From positions 1-8,955 of the forward strand of contig CALMWI010000355.1 of NCBI GenBank assembly GCA_937873545.1: a stretch of 8,955 nucleotides of DNA, given 5' to 3'. Origin of the DNA: an uncultured bacterium (GTDB lineage Bacteria; UBA4055). Position 1 is the first letter of the stretch. Each line of letters begins with the position of its first letter. The notes below the pieces were generated by a model. It worked only from the letters and a program-made list of their open reading frames with translations. It was not told the DNA's origin and did no database searches. Shown piece after piece: positions 1 to 6,576 of this stretch. Made by a program: the position numbers and the translations under genes.

Positions 1-505
1 GTATGACGAGATCGATTTTAATATCGGGTTGGCAACCGAACTTGCTGCTGAGTGTCCAGTCAGCTGTATCTGAACTTTCTGTTAAAATTCTAAAAAAAAC
101 TCTTGATCCGGGGGCGACGACCGCTATGTTTCTCAGATCGCTTTCGCTATCTGTAGCGAACAATCTTATACCTTTATTGTATGCATATTTGACATGATCC
201 GCTTTTTTTATAGTATTTCCGTAGCTGATTTTTGCCGGATCTACTCCTAAAGCCAAAACTTTATCTAGTTCATAAATCGAAGCTATATCAAAACTTGATC
301 CAAGCTCTTTTAGAAGTGCGATAACCTCGTCGCCCGGATTCGCTTTTACTGCATAATATTGTTTTGCGAATGGGAAATTTTTCTGAAGCAAATTATATTT
401 CTTTTTTATTTTTTCCAGATCTACAACCAGAAAAGGAGTCTCGTGTTTATCGGCAAAATTCTTTATTTTCTGCCATTCTTTCGCGTTCAAATAATCCTCT
501 AACAT
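1..505 (-). CDS. Fold-type III PLP-dependent decarboxylase, ornithine decarboxylase-like (partial, C-terminus outside window)
   Basis: The first 168 residues of an alanine-racemase-fold (type III) PLP decarboxylase are present; the gene runs off the left edge. Visible landmarks are the entry strand TPFLVVDLEKIKKKY near residues 23-37, the PLP-lysine motif YYAVKANP with Lys54, the strand SSFDIAS near 70-76, and YGNTIKK near 95-101, a pattern typical of ornithine decarboxylases. Further on come LFATDSE near 115-121 and a DWTLSSKFGC segment near 149-158. The likely reaction is decarboxylation of ornithine to putrescine (polyamine synthesis). A diaminopimelate or carboxynorspermidine decarboxylase is less likely but cannot be excluded, because the substrate-specificity region in the C-terminal half is missing. 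The ATG at 505-503 follows GGAGG at 514-510, with only four bases between. The gene is divergent from the HAD gene and has a plausible own promoter at 527-555. Confidence 0.88.
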   Translation of the reverse strand, partial: MLEDYLNAKEWQKIKNFADKHETPFLVVDLEKIKKKYNLLQKNFPFAKQYYAVKANPGDEVIALLKELGSSFDIASIYELDKVLALGVDPAKISYGNTIKKADHVKYAYNKGIRLFATDSESDLRNIAVVAPGSRVFFRILTESSDTADWTLSSKFGCQPDIKIDLVI

Positions 506-519
506 CCTACCTCCGTTTT

Positions 520-547
520 TTGCATAATAATAATACGAAATTATCGT
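520..547 (+). promoter_or_regulatory. Weak candidate promoter for the HAD phosphatase gene
   Basis: On the plus strand, TTGCAT (520-525), a 16-base spacer and TATCGT (542-547) give a weak sigma-70-like match. It overlaps the oppositely directed decarboxylase promoter, so the two could exclude each other. It implies a leader of about 90 bases. In AT-rich sequence such matches occur by chance, so this is only the best candidate in the 137-base divergent gap. Confidence 0.22.
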
Positions 548-555
548 TCTTACAA
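527..555 (-). promoter_or_regulatory. Predicted sigma-70-type promoter of the decarboxylase gene
   Basis: On the minus strand, a -35 element TTGTAA (555-550) is followed by a 17-base spacer and a -10 element TATTAT (532-527). The predicted transcription start is near 520. This leaves a leader of about 15 bases that is almost entirely the SD GGAGG (514-510). The call rests on consensus similarity only. Confidence 0.5.
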
Positions 556-642
556 TAGTTTTTTCGACTTTTTTTATCAGAAAACTGTGGATTTTTTTCT
601 TTAAAAAATTTACCATACTTTCCTGTTAAAAAGGTACCGGTT

Positions 643-1311
643 ATGGATGATAAAGTTACTGTTAAAATAAAACTGCACGAGGCATTCATTTTCGACATGG
701 ACGGTCTGCTTCTCGATACAGAGAGGATATGCTGGGAATGTTTCAGGAAAGCATGTTCCGAATTCAGCTATGAACCGGATTTCGGGATTTACAAGAAATG
801 TATAGGTCGAAAACCCGAGGAAGGAAATCTAATTTTAAAACAAGGTTTTGATCCTTTTATTCCGTTTGATGCTGTACACTTGATATGGAATGAATTATAC
901 CGCAATTTTGTTGAAAACGAAGCAATACCTTTAAAGCAGGGTGTTAAAGCAGTTTTAAATCTTCTGCAAAGGAACGGCAACAAACTTGCCGTCGCCACTT
1001 CAACTGAAAGAGAATTAGCTTTGAAAAAATTAAACCGTTCAGGCCTGATAGATTTCTTTGAATTTGTAGCCTCCGGTGATCAGGTAAAAAATTCGAAGCC
1101 TGATCCGGAAATTTATCTCTCAGTTGCAAAGCTGCTTGGGGTTAAACCTGAAAAATGTATGGCGTTCGAAGATTCGGATAGCGGAGTTAAAGCAGCACAT
1201 TCTGCTGGAATGAGGGTGATCCAGATAATAGATATGATTTATCCCGGTGATGAAATAATTAAATTAAATCATACAATAATCAAATCGTTTGATGATATAT
1301 CATTCGAATAA
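643..1311 (+). CDS. HAD-superfamily hydrolase (subfamily IA, beta-phosphoglucomutase/phosphatase-like)
   Basis: This 222-residue cytosolic protein has all four HAD motifs. Motif I is FDMDGLLLDTE, with the nucleophile Asp18 and the acid/base Asp20. Motif II is VATST, with Thr119 or Ser120. Motif III is the lysine in NSKPDPEIY (Lys152). Motif IV is AFEDSDSGVKAA, with Glu176-Asp177. The helical cap lies between motifs I and II (about residues 26-95), as in the beta-phosphoglucomutase/YcjU/Gph group. The family dephosphorylates or isomerises small phosphorylated metabolites; the substrate cannot be read from the sequence. Length is normal for the family. The ATG at 643 follows AAGG (631-634) by eight bases and sits just ahead of the first beta strand. 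The gene is divergent from the decarboxylase and convergent with the small basic-protein gene. Its TAA stop lies in the A-run beside the shared terminator. Confidence 0.93.
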   Translation: MDDKVTVKIKLHEAFIFDMDGLLLDTERICWECFRKACSEFSYEPDFGIYKKCIGRKPEEGNLILKQGFDPFIPFDAVHLIWNELYRNFVENEAIPLKQGVKAVLNLLQRNGNKLAVATSTERELALKKLNRSGLIDFFEFVASGDQVKNSKPDPEIYLSVAKLLGVKPEKCMAFEDSDSGVKAAHSAGMRVIQIIDMIYPGDEIIKLNHTIIKSFDDISFE

Positions 1312-1313
1312 AA

Positions 1314-1334
1314 AAAGCGGGATATACCCGCTTT
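1314..1334. terminator. Bidirectional intrinsic terminator between convergent genes
   Basis: A perfect 8-bp stem, AAAGCGGG (1314-1321) with CCCGCTTT (1327-1334), closes a 5-base loop. Read on the minus strand the stem runs into a T-run (complement of the A-run 1310-1316), which gives a canonical rho-independent terminator for the long minus-strand cluster. On the plus strand it is followed by an AT-rich, T-biased tract (1335-1349), so it probably also stops HAD transcription. The minus-direction T-tract overlaps the HAD stop codon. Confidence 0.85.
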
Positions 1335-1337
1335 AAT

Positions 1338-1427
1338 TTATTTCTTTTTGTGTCTGTTCTTTCTCAGTCTTTTCTTTCTTTTATGGGTGTTGATCTTGTG
1401 TAGTTTTCTTTTTTTACCGCTTGGCAT
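1338..1427 (-). CDS. AURKAIP1/COX24 (mS38-like) domain small basic protein, probably ribosome-associated
   Basis: This 29-residue ORF starts MPSGKKRKLHKINTHK and ends in KNRHKKK. Nineteen of 29 residues are Lys, Arg or His, and there are no acidic residues. The MPSGK(K/R)RK...THKRKKR...NRHKKK pattern is that of the bacterial AURKAIP1/COX24-domain proteins common in Bacteroidetes and relatives. These resemble the C-terminal part of mitochondrial ribosomal protein mS38 and the mycobacterial small-subunit protein bS22. By family analogy it likely binds rRNA in the small subunit; this is inferred. Translation signals are excellent: AAAGGAGG (1440-1433) lies five bases before the ATG. It is the last gene of the cluster, 17 bases after the HU gene, and is followed directly by the terminator. 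Its size falls below common gene-calling cut-offs. Confidence 0.88.
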   Translation of the reverse strand: MPSGKKRKLHKINTHKRKKRLRKNRHKKK

Positions 1428-1444
1428 GAATGCCTCCTTTTAGT

Positions 1445-1756
1445 TTATTTCTTAATGTTCTTGTTTACTTTATCTTTTAAGCTTTTAACAGCTCTAAATA
1501 CGGGAACCCTTTTTTCAGGGATCTCGAGCTTCTCTCTTCCTTTAGGTTTATATGCTATCCTTGCAGCTCTTTCTGCAACTTTGAAAGTACCAAAACCTCT
1601 CAGTTCGATAACATAATCTTCTTTAAGACTGTCCTTTATCACTTCGATCATGTTATTTATAACGCTTCCGGTTTCCTTATAGGATAATCCGGTGATCTCG
1701 TGAACCTTTTTGATAATCTCAAATTTCGTCAGTTTTTTTACTTCCTTTTTTTCCAC
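1445..1756 (-). CDS. HU/IHF-family nucleoid DNA-binding protein
   Basis: This 103-residue DNA-bending protein is close to the usual 90-100 residues, with a short Lys-rich N-terminal extension. The helical dimerisation part covers about residues 10-46. The signature ELRGFGTFKV is at 51-60 and RAAR at 63-66. The beta-arm tip reads IAYKPKGREKLEIP (67-80), followed by KRVPVF (82-87). The intercalating proline of the family is kept (Pro71), but the usual Arg-Asn-Pro tip is Tyr-Lys-Pro. The start is GTG at 1756-1754, chosen because AAGGAG (1768-1763) sits six bases upstream. It lies 20 bases after the transglycosylase gene and just before the mS38-like gene, and may also have its own promoter at 1780-1808. 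Expected role: dimeric DNA bending and compaction. Whether it is HU or an IHF-like specific binder cannot be decided here. Confidence 0.92.
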   Translation of the reverse strand: MEKKEVKKLTKFEIIKKVHEITGLSYKETGSVINNMIEVIKDSLKEDYVIELRGFGTFKVAERAARIAYKPKGREKLEIPEKRVPVFRAVKSLKDKVNKNIKK

Positions 1757-1776
1757 TTTCTTCTCCTTATTTAATG

Positions 1777-3324
1777 TTAAAGATAAATTACAAGATTCTG
1801 ACCGGCAAATATCCTGTTGTTTTTCCCGATTTTATTCCATGCTTTTAACTTAGTAAGCCCAACTTTATGTTTTTTTGATATCATTGAAAGATTATCGCCG
1901 CTTTTAACTTTATAAATTATTTTCTTTTTTCCGTCCTTGAAATATTCTTCTTCGTCATAGTATGTCAGGTATTTATTATTAAAATCGGTAAACCAATTTT
2001 CTTTAACAGGCACTTCAAGTACTTTTATGAACTGACTGGGAGATAGAAATCCGTGCTTTGAAATCGAATTAAGGTCAATTATTGCCTCAGTATTGACTTT
2101 AAACGCTTCAGCGATCTTTTCTATCGTATCACCTTTTTTTACCTTATAAGAAGCCACAGAATATTTTTCTTTCTCAGAAAATTTTGAGAATTTATTTCTG
2201 AATTTAATTTTAGAGTGCGCAGGAATTATTACCGAGTAATTTTCCGCATAGGGCGGAAGGCACCACTGCCTCAGATGAGGATTAAGCTTCTTTATTTCTT
2301 CGTAATCTATGTCAGCAGATTGCGCTATCACATTAAGATTAACGCAACTGTCCAGCATTACTGTATCATGCCTGAAAAGTTCTTTTTCAACAGTAAATCC
2401 GTATTTTTCCGGGTTTTTACCTATACAGATCAGCGCTTTTACTCTCGGAACATAATCTTTTGTCTCTTTGGGGAGTGAATATAACGACCAGAAATCATTA
2501 GTCTTATGTTTATTTACTATTTTCTGAACTCTGACGTCCCCGCAATTGTATCCGGCTAAAACGAGATCCCAATCATTGAGTTTATTGAACAAATATATAT
2601 AATACTGAGCTGCAGCTATAGTGGATTTAATAACATTCTTTCTTTCGTCTTCCCACCAGTTGGAATTTAGACCGAATACCCTACCTGTCGAAGGAATGAA
2701 CTGCCAGAGTCCTATAGCTTTTGCGAAAGAATGTGCAAGCGGGGAAAAACCTGATTCGGCTAGAGGTATATAGGCAAGCTCTTCGGGCAGATTAAAATGC
2801 TTGAATATTTTCTTGACGTCGTCAATGTATTTAGAAGATCTGTCGAGGTATAATTGAACCGATTCTCTTCTCTTATTCGTGTAAATGTCTATCCACTTAT
2901 TAACCTTATTTATTCCTGTATCGTGCGGAAAAGGCAAGTACTCTTTCCGTGCGGAATCTTCTTTTATAAGATTGAAATCTTTTTTATCAAAACAAGACAA
3001 TTTGTCTTCACTATCAAATGTTAAATTAAGATCTAAAACTATTTTCTCAAAGTTTGAATAATGGTTTGCAATTTCTTCTTTTAAAGAATCGAGTTGTGCC
3101 GTATCATTCTCTTTTATTTCGGATTCGATAGAGTCTATATATTCGAAGATGCTGTCGTAAAAGTACAGGGCTGTATCATACTTATTTTCGCGAACTAGTT
3201 TATTGGCATGAGAACACATTAATAGCAGATGCTCATAATCGTCATTTTTTATCTCTCCGGTAATCAATAGCGAATTTGAGATCAAGAAAAGGATCACGAA
3301 AATATTTTTCCTAAAAATGTACAT
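1777..3324 (-). CDS. mltD: MltD-like membrane-bound lytic murein transglycosylase with two LysM domains
   Basis: This 515-residue exported enzyme cleaves the MurNAc-GlcNAc bond of peptidoglycan, forming 1,6-anhydro ends. A signal peptide covers about residues 1-23 (positive start, hydrophobic core FVILFLISNSLLI); no lipobox cysteine is visible. Residues 28-125 are helical and charged, possibly TPR-like. The SLT domain (about 165-300) has the catalytic Glu190 in LAESGFSP, then GLWQFIPSTG (205-214), AGYNCG (257-262, a variant of AYNAG) and Tyr291 in KDYVPRVKA. Two LysM peptidoglycan-binding modules follow, starting at YKVKKGDT (393-400) and YKVKSGDN (471-478), the second ending at the C-terminus. 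The ATG lies four bases after the mutase stop. GAGGAGG at 3343-3337 is 12 bases upstream, longer than usual, so translational coupling is likely. The order SLT then LysM-LysM is the MltD architecture. Confidence 0.93.
   Translation of the reverse strand: MYIFRKNIFVILFLISNSLLITGEIKNDDYEHLLLMCSHANKLVRENKYDTALYFYDSIFEYIDSIESEIKENDTAQLDSLKEEIANHYSNFEKIVLDLNLTFDSEDKLSCFDKKDFNLIKEDSARKEYLPFPHDTGINKVNKWIDIYTNKRRESVQLYLDRSSKYIDDVKKIFKHFNLPEELAYIPLAESGFSPLAHSFAKAIGLWQFIPSTGRVFGLNSNWWEDERKNVIKSTIAAAQYYIYLFNKLNDWDLVLAGYNCGDVRVQKIVNKHKTNDFWSLYSLPKETKDYVPRVKALICIGKNPEKYGFTVEKELFRHDTVMLDSCVNLNVIAQSADIDYEEIKKLNPHLRQWCLPPYAENYSVIIPAHSKIKFRNKFSKFSEKEKYSVASYKVKKGDTIEKIAEAFKVNTEAIIDLNSISKHGFLSPSQFIKVLEVPVKENWFTDFNNKYLTYYDEEEYFKDGKKKIIYKVKSGDNLSMISKKHKVGLTKLKAWNKIGKNNRIFAGQNLVIYL
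1780..1808 (-). promoter_or_regulatory. Candidate internal promoter for the HU and small basic-protein genes
   Basis: On the minus strand, TTGCCG (1808-1803), a 17-base spacer and TATCTT (1785-1780) lie at the 3' end of the transglycosylase gene. The predicted start near 1773 leaves a 16-base leader that holds the SD of the HU gene. Four of six consensus bases match in each element. This would let two potentially abundant proteins be expressed above the rest of the cluster. Confidence 0.33.
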
Positions 3325-3328
3325 CCCG

Positions 3329-4702
3329 CTAAATTGCCTCCTCGATCTGCTTTAATTTTGACTGCATGATCTCCATAATTTCTTTAAGTCTCTCTTCGGA
3401 AGATGCCTCATATCTTTGAACCAGAGCGGGCTGGGTATTTGACGCCCTGATAAGTCCGAAACCGTCATCAAAAATAATTCTCACTCCGTCAACATCAACA
3501 ACTTTATATCCTGATTTCTTAAAAAACTCAGTAACTCTTTTAACTATCTCGAATTTTTTATTGTCATCGCTGTCCAGTCTGATTTCCGGAGTCATTATAG
3601 TTTTCGGGATGTCGGATAGCAGACCCGACATTGTATTATCTGATCTTGAAAGTATCTCAAGAAGCCTTAATGATGCATAAAGAGCATCGTCATGTCCGAA
3701 AAATCTGTCTTTAAAGAATATATGTCCGCTCACTTCTCCACCTAGTTCAGCTCCGGTTTCCTTCATTTTAGCTTTTATTAGTGAATGCCCTGCTTTCCAC
3801 ATAATTCCTTTTCCGCCGAGTTTTTCTATTCCGTCGTACAAAGTTTGGGAGCATTTAACTTCACCTACGATAACTGAACCGGGTTTTCTGGAAAGGATTT
3901 CTTTCGAAAATATCATCATCAGATGATCTCCGAACAGCATGTCTCCTTTTTCAGTAACTATTCCGATCCTATCCGCATCACCGTCGTAACCTATACCGAG
4001 ATCAGCCTTGGAACTTTTTACTTGGTTTATAAGGTCGGTCATATATTTAGGAACTGTCGGATCAGGATGATGGTTAGGGAATCTTCCGTCGGGGTCAGTA
4101 TAAAGCTCTATTACTTCGTGCCCGAAATATCTGAATATCTCAGAAGCTATCTGTCCACCGGTTCCGTTTCCTCCGTCAACCGCTATTTTCAGCTTTCTCG
4201 ATCCCATAGTTATATTTTTTTTCATATAATCCAGATATTCATCTCTTACAGAAATGTGCTTTAAAGTTCCTGCAGGAGCATCAGAAGATCTGCTTTCAAG
4301 ATCCTTATTTAAGATCATTCTTTTAAGATCCTGTATCTTCTCCCCGTATAAAGCTGTTTTTTTTGTAAGCATTTTAAATCCGTTCATGTCTGCAGGATTG
4401 TGTGATCCCGTGATCATAACGGCTGAATCTCCATTCAGATTTATCTGGGCGAAATAAAGGATCGGCGATGTGCATTGTCCGATGCTGATGACGTCAATAC
4501 CGCAGTCTCTTAAGGAGTTTGTGAATGTTGAAAAAAGATAATCTGCTGACAACCTGGCATCGTAGCCGATCACGCAGTTTTTGAATCCTTCTCTGATAAG
4601 ATAAGTTGAGAAAGCTTTTCCTATCTTGACGACCGTATCGGCTGTGAAATCAGTCTCCACAACGCCTCTTATGTCATATTCTCTAAAAATGTTTTCGTTC
4701 AT
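3329..4702 (-). CDS. Phosphomannomutase/phosphoglucomutase (alpha-D-phosphohexomutase family)
   Basis: This 457-residue cytosolic enzyme interconverts hexose 6-phosphate and hexose 1-phosphate, supplying sugar-1-phosphates for nucleotide sugars used in LPS, exopolysaccharide or glycogen. All four family signatures are present: the phosphoserine loop TGSHNPADMNGFK with Ser100, the Mg2+ loop DGDADR (240-245), the sugar-specificity loop GGEVSGHIFF (321-330), and the phosphate-binding loop RASNTQPALVQRYE (419-432). The N-terminus IFREYDIRGVV is typical of the PMM/PGM (AlgC/ManB-like) subgroup. The GEVSGH loop resembles dual-specificity enzymes, so both mannose and glucose phosphates are likely substrates; this is inferred. 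The ATG follows AAAGGGAG (4716-4709) by six bases. The gene lies 24 bases after trpS and four bases before the transglycosylase, consistent with one transcript. Confidence 0.94.
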   Translation of the reverse strand: MNENIFREYDIRGVVETDFTADTVVKIGKAFSTYLIREGFKNCVIGYDARLSADYLFSTFTNSLRDCGIDVISIGQCTSPILYFAQINLNGDSAVMITGSHNPADMNGFKMLTKKTALYGEKIQDLKRMILNKDLESRSSDAPAGTLKHISVRDEYLDYMKKNITMGSRKLKIAVDGGNGTGGQIASEIFRYFGHEVIELYTDPDGRFPNHHPDPTVPKYMTDLINQVKSSKADLGIGYDGDADRIGIVTEKGDMLFGDHLMMIFSKEILSRKPGSVIVGEVKCSQTLYDGIEKLGGKGIMWKAGHSLIKAKMKETGAELGGEVSGHIFFKDRFFGHDDALYASLRLLEILSRSDNTMSGLLSDIPKTIMTPEIRLDSDDNKKFEIVKRVTEFFKKSGYKVVDVDGVRIIFDDGFGLIRASNTQPALVQRYEASSEERLKEIMEIMQSKLKQIEEAI

Positions 4703-4726
4703 TTTAAACTCCCTTTATGTTTAAAA

Positions 4727-5761
4727 TCATCTTACTGCCTGAACAAGACCTACTTTTCTATAGACTTTGCTTAGCATTTTCCATGCTTTCTTTTGTGCAC
4801 TCTCGGCTCCGGATTTTAATACAGCTTCGAGATAATCCTTATTCTTCATCAGATCATCATGTCTATTTTTTATAGGACTCAGTCTCTCTACTACGATATC
4901 AGCAAGATCTTTTTTAAAGTCACCGTATCCTTTGCCTTCATACATAAGTTCAATCTCTGCAATGCTTATTTCTGTCAGATTTGCGTATATCGTTAAAAGA
5001 TTTCTTATCCCAGCTTTTTCATCTGTTTCGGAGAACTTTATCTCTGAACCCGAATCGGTTACAGCGCTCTTAATTCTTTTTGCAACAAGTGAAGGCTCAT
5101 CGATAAGCGCGATCCTTCCCGACTCCCCCGAGTCGCTTTTACCCATTTTGCTCATTGGATTTTGAAGGTCCATTATCCTGGCACCTGATTTGGGAATTAT
5201 CGGTTCAGGTATCGTAAATGTATCTGAATACCTGTAGTTGAACCTCATCGCTATATCCCTTGTAAGTTCCACATGCTGTTTTTGGTCTTCGCCAACCGGA
5301 ACAAAATCGGCATTGTACAATAGGATATCTGAAGCCATCAGGATGGGATAAGTGTATAATCCCGCATTAACATTCGCACCTGGTTTTGCGGACTTATCCT
5401 TGAACTGTGTCATTCTGCTCAGATCTCCCAAACCTGTCATACATCCAAGTATCCATGCAAGTTCTGTGTGGCCCGTAACATGAGACTGAATGAAAAGATT
5501 ATTTTTTTCCGGGTCAAGACCCACAGCTATATACTGAGCTATGATCGACAGAGTTTTATGTCTGAGTTCTTTAGGCTCCTGCGGCACTGTAAGAGCATGA
5601 AGATCTACAACCATATAAAGAGTTTCGTAATCATTCTGAAGTTTTACGAAATTTTTCATTGCCCCGATATAATTTCCAATTGTAAGCTGTCCGGTAGGTT
5701 TAATTCCGCTTAAAATTGTTTTTTGTGAACTCAGTTCTTCCATTTTATCTCTTTCCGTCAT
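4727..5761 (-). CDS. trpS: Tryptophan--tRNA ligase
   Basis: This is a class I aminoacyl-tRNA synthetase of 344 residues, normal for bacterial TrpRS, and it charges tRNA-Trp. The signature ILSGIKPTGQLTIGNYIGA (residues 17-35) contains the HIGH equivalent TIGN (27-30). Other TrpRS landmarks are the MVVDLHALT strand (50-58), YPILMASDILLYNADFVPVG (138-157), GEDQKQHVELTRDIA (157-171), and the KMSKS loop as SKMGKSDSG (204-212), with Lys208 conserved and Gly in place of the first Ser. The first ATG (5761) overlaps the TAA of the upstream pyrK-like gene by one base (TAATG) and has no SD, so re-initiation would be needed. Met7 (5743) has a purine-rich GGAAAGAG upstream and leaves ten residues before the first strand, so it is a realistic alternative start. 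The upstream neighbour is a pyrK-like gene and the downstream one a sugar-phosphate mutase; neither is a tryptophan gene. Confidence 0.96.
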   Translation of the reverse strand: MTERDKMEELSSQKTILSGIKPTGQLTIGNYIGAMKNFVKLQNDYETLYMVVDLHALTVPQEPKELRHKTLSIIAQYIAVGLDPEKNNLFIQSHVTGHTELAWILGCMTGLGDLSRMTQFKDKSAKPGANVNAGLYTYPILMASDILLYNADFVPVGEDQKQHVELTRDIAMRFNYRYSDTFTIPEPIIPKSGARIMDLQNPMSKMGKSDSGESGRIALIDEPSLVAKRIKSAVTDSGSEIKFSETDEKAGIRNLLTIYANLTEISIAEIELMYEGKGYGDFKKDLADIVVERLSPIKNRHDDLMKNKDYLEAVLKSGAESAQKKAWKMLSKVYRKVGLVQAVR

Positions 5762-6576
5762 TAACTCATTATAATTTTATCTGAATAGAAAACCGGTCCG
5801 TCCTTACATACAAGATAGTAACCTTCTTCATTCTTTTTTTTCACAGCGCAGCCTTGGCATACGCCCATACCGCAGGCCATCGGAGTTTCAAGAGAAATCT
5901 GACATACGGCGTTCCTTTTTCCGAGAGAAAGGCAAACCGCTTTCATCATCGGATCCGGACCGACGACAAATATATCATAATCCGACATTTTTTCCAGATT
6001 TTTGTTTTTTATCTCTGATTCAAGCATATCCACAACATTTCCTTCAAACCCCATCGACCCGTCGTCTGTACAGATCAAAAGCTTTATATTCTGGTCAATG
6101 AAATAGTCTGTGTCAAAAAAGCCTGATTTGTTTCTGTTTCCCCAGATCAGGGTAGTTCGGCAGTCCGTTGTCGAAAAATACTGCACCAGCCTTTTGATGG
6201 GCGCTATTCCGATACCTCCCGCAATTAGAAGCTTCTGTTTCTTATCTGATTTAAGATCGAATCCGTTACCGAGCGGACCTAGAATGTTTAAGTATTTCTC
6301 TTCTTTTAGCGCTTTTTTCAAAAGTTCCGTACCTCTGCCGACTACATCAAAAATAAATTCGAATCTGTCTTTTTTTACATTCGATATCGCGAAAGGTCTT
6401 CTCAGAACCGGAATACAGCCTGTTCCCCGGTTATTAACCTGAACAGTAACGAATTGACCAGGAAGTGAGGTTGTGGCTATCAATTCAGATCTTACAACAC
6501 ATGAAGTGATGCTGCCGGAACAATCTTTTACACTTATTATCTCAGTGCGTTCTTCACTGTATTTTGTATCCGTCAT
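5761..6576 (-). CDS. pyrK: PyrK-type dihydroorotate dehydrogenase electron-transfer subunit (FAD, 2Fe-2S)
   Basis: This 271-residue protein is of the ferredoxin-reductase type. PyrK passes electrons from the FMN of class 1B dihydroorotate dehydrogenase (PyrD) to NAD+. The FAD-binding beta barrel contains RRPFAISN (59-66). The nucleotide-binding domain starts with LLIAGGIGIAPIKRL (116-130) and ends in FVVGPDPMM (203-211). The C-terminal cluster motif MACGMGVCQGCAVK holds Cys235, Cys240 and Cys243; Cys257 lies in VCKDGPVF (256-263). These two stretches are characteristic of PyrK rather than of NfnA- or hydrogenase-gamma-type relatives. The start ATG overlaps the apbE stop by four bases (ATGA), with AGGA (6588-6585) eight bases upstream. 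The stop overlaps the trpS start. No pyrD lies in the window, which is unusual for pyrK, so another flavoprotein partner is possible. Confidence 0.88.
   Translation of the reverse strand: MTDTKYSEERTEIISVKDCSGSITSCVVRSELIATTSLPGQFVTVQVNNRGTGCIPVLRRPFAISNVKKDRFEFIFDVVGRGTELLKKALKEEKYLNILGPLGNGFDLKSDKKQKLLIAGGIGIAPIKRLVQYFSTTDCRTTLIWGNRNKSGFFDTDYFIDQNIKLLICTDDGSMGFEGNVVDMLESEIKNKNLEKMSDYDIFVVGPDPMMKAVCLSLGKRNAVCQISLETPMACGMGVCQGCAVKKKNEEGYYLVCKDGPVFYSDKIIMS

Noticed and set aside
535..547. Short inverted repeat ACGA-AATTA-TCGT between the divergent genes, considered as an operator
   Set aside because: The arms are only four bases long in AT-rich DNA, which is expected by chance, and no regulator gene is adjacent.
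364..558. Plus-strand open frame across the decarboxylase start region
   Set aside because: It lies antisense to the N-terminus of the PLP decarboxylase and its promoter, and has no SD and no recognisable protein features.
586..594. DnaA-box-like sequence TGTGGATTT
   Set aside because: Only seven of nine bases match the consensus, it is single, and there is no cluster of boxes or origin-associated gene nearby.
507..698. Minus-strand open frame across the divergent gap and the HAD start
   Set aside because: It covers promoter sequence and the HAD 5' end on the opposite strand. Its composition reflects AT-rich non-coding DNA.
3923..4264. 113-codon plus-strand open frame inside the phosphohexomutase gene
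   Set aside because: The opposite strand encodes the conserved mutase motifs, so this is an antisense shadow with no ribosome binding site or family features.
6110..6442. 110-codon plus-strand open frame inside the pyrK-like gene
   Set aside because: It is antisense to the conserved FAD- and NAD-binding region of the real gene and has no supporting features.
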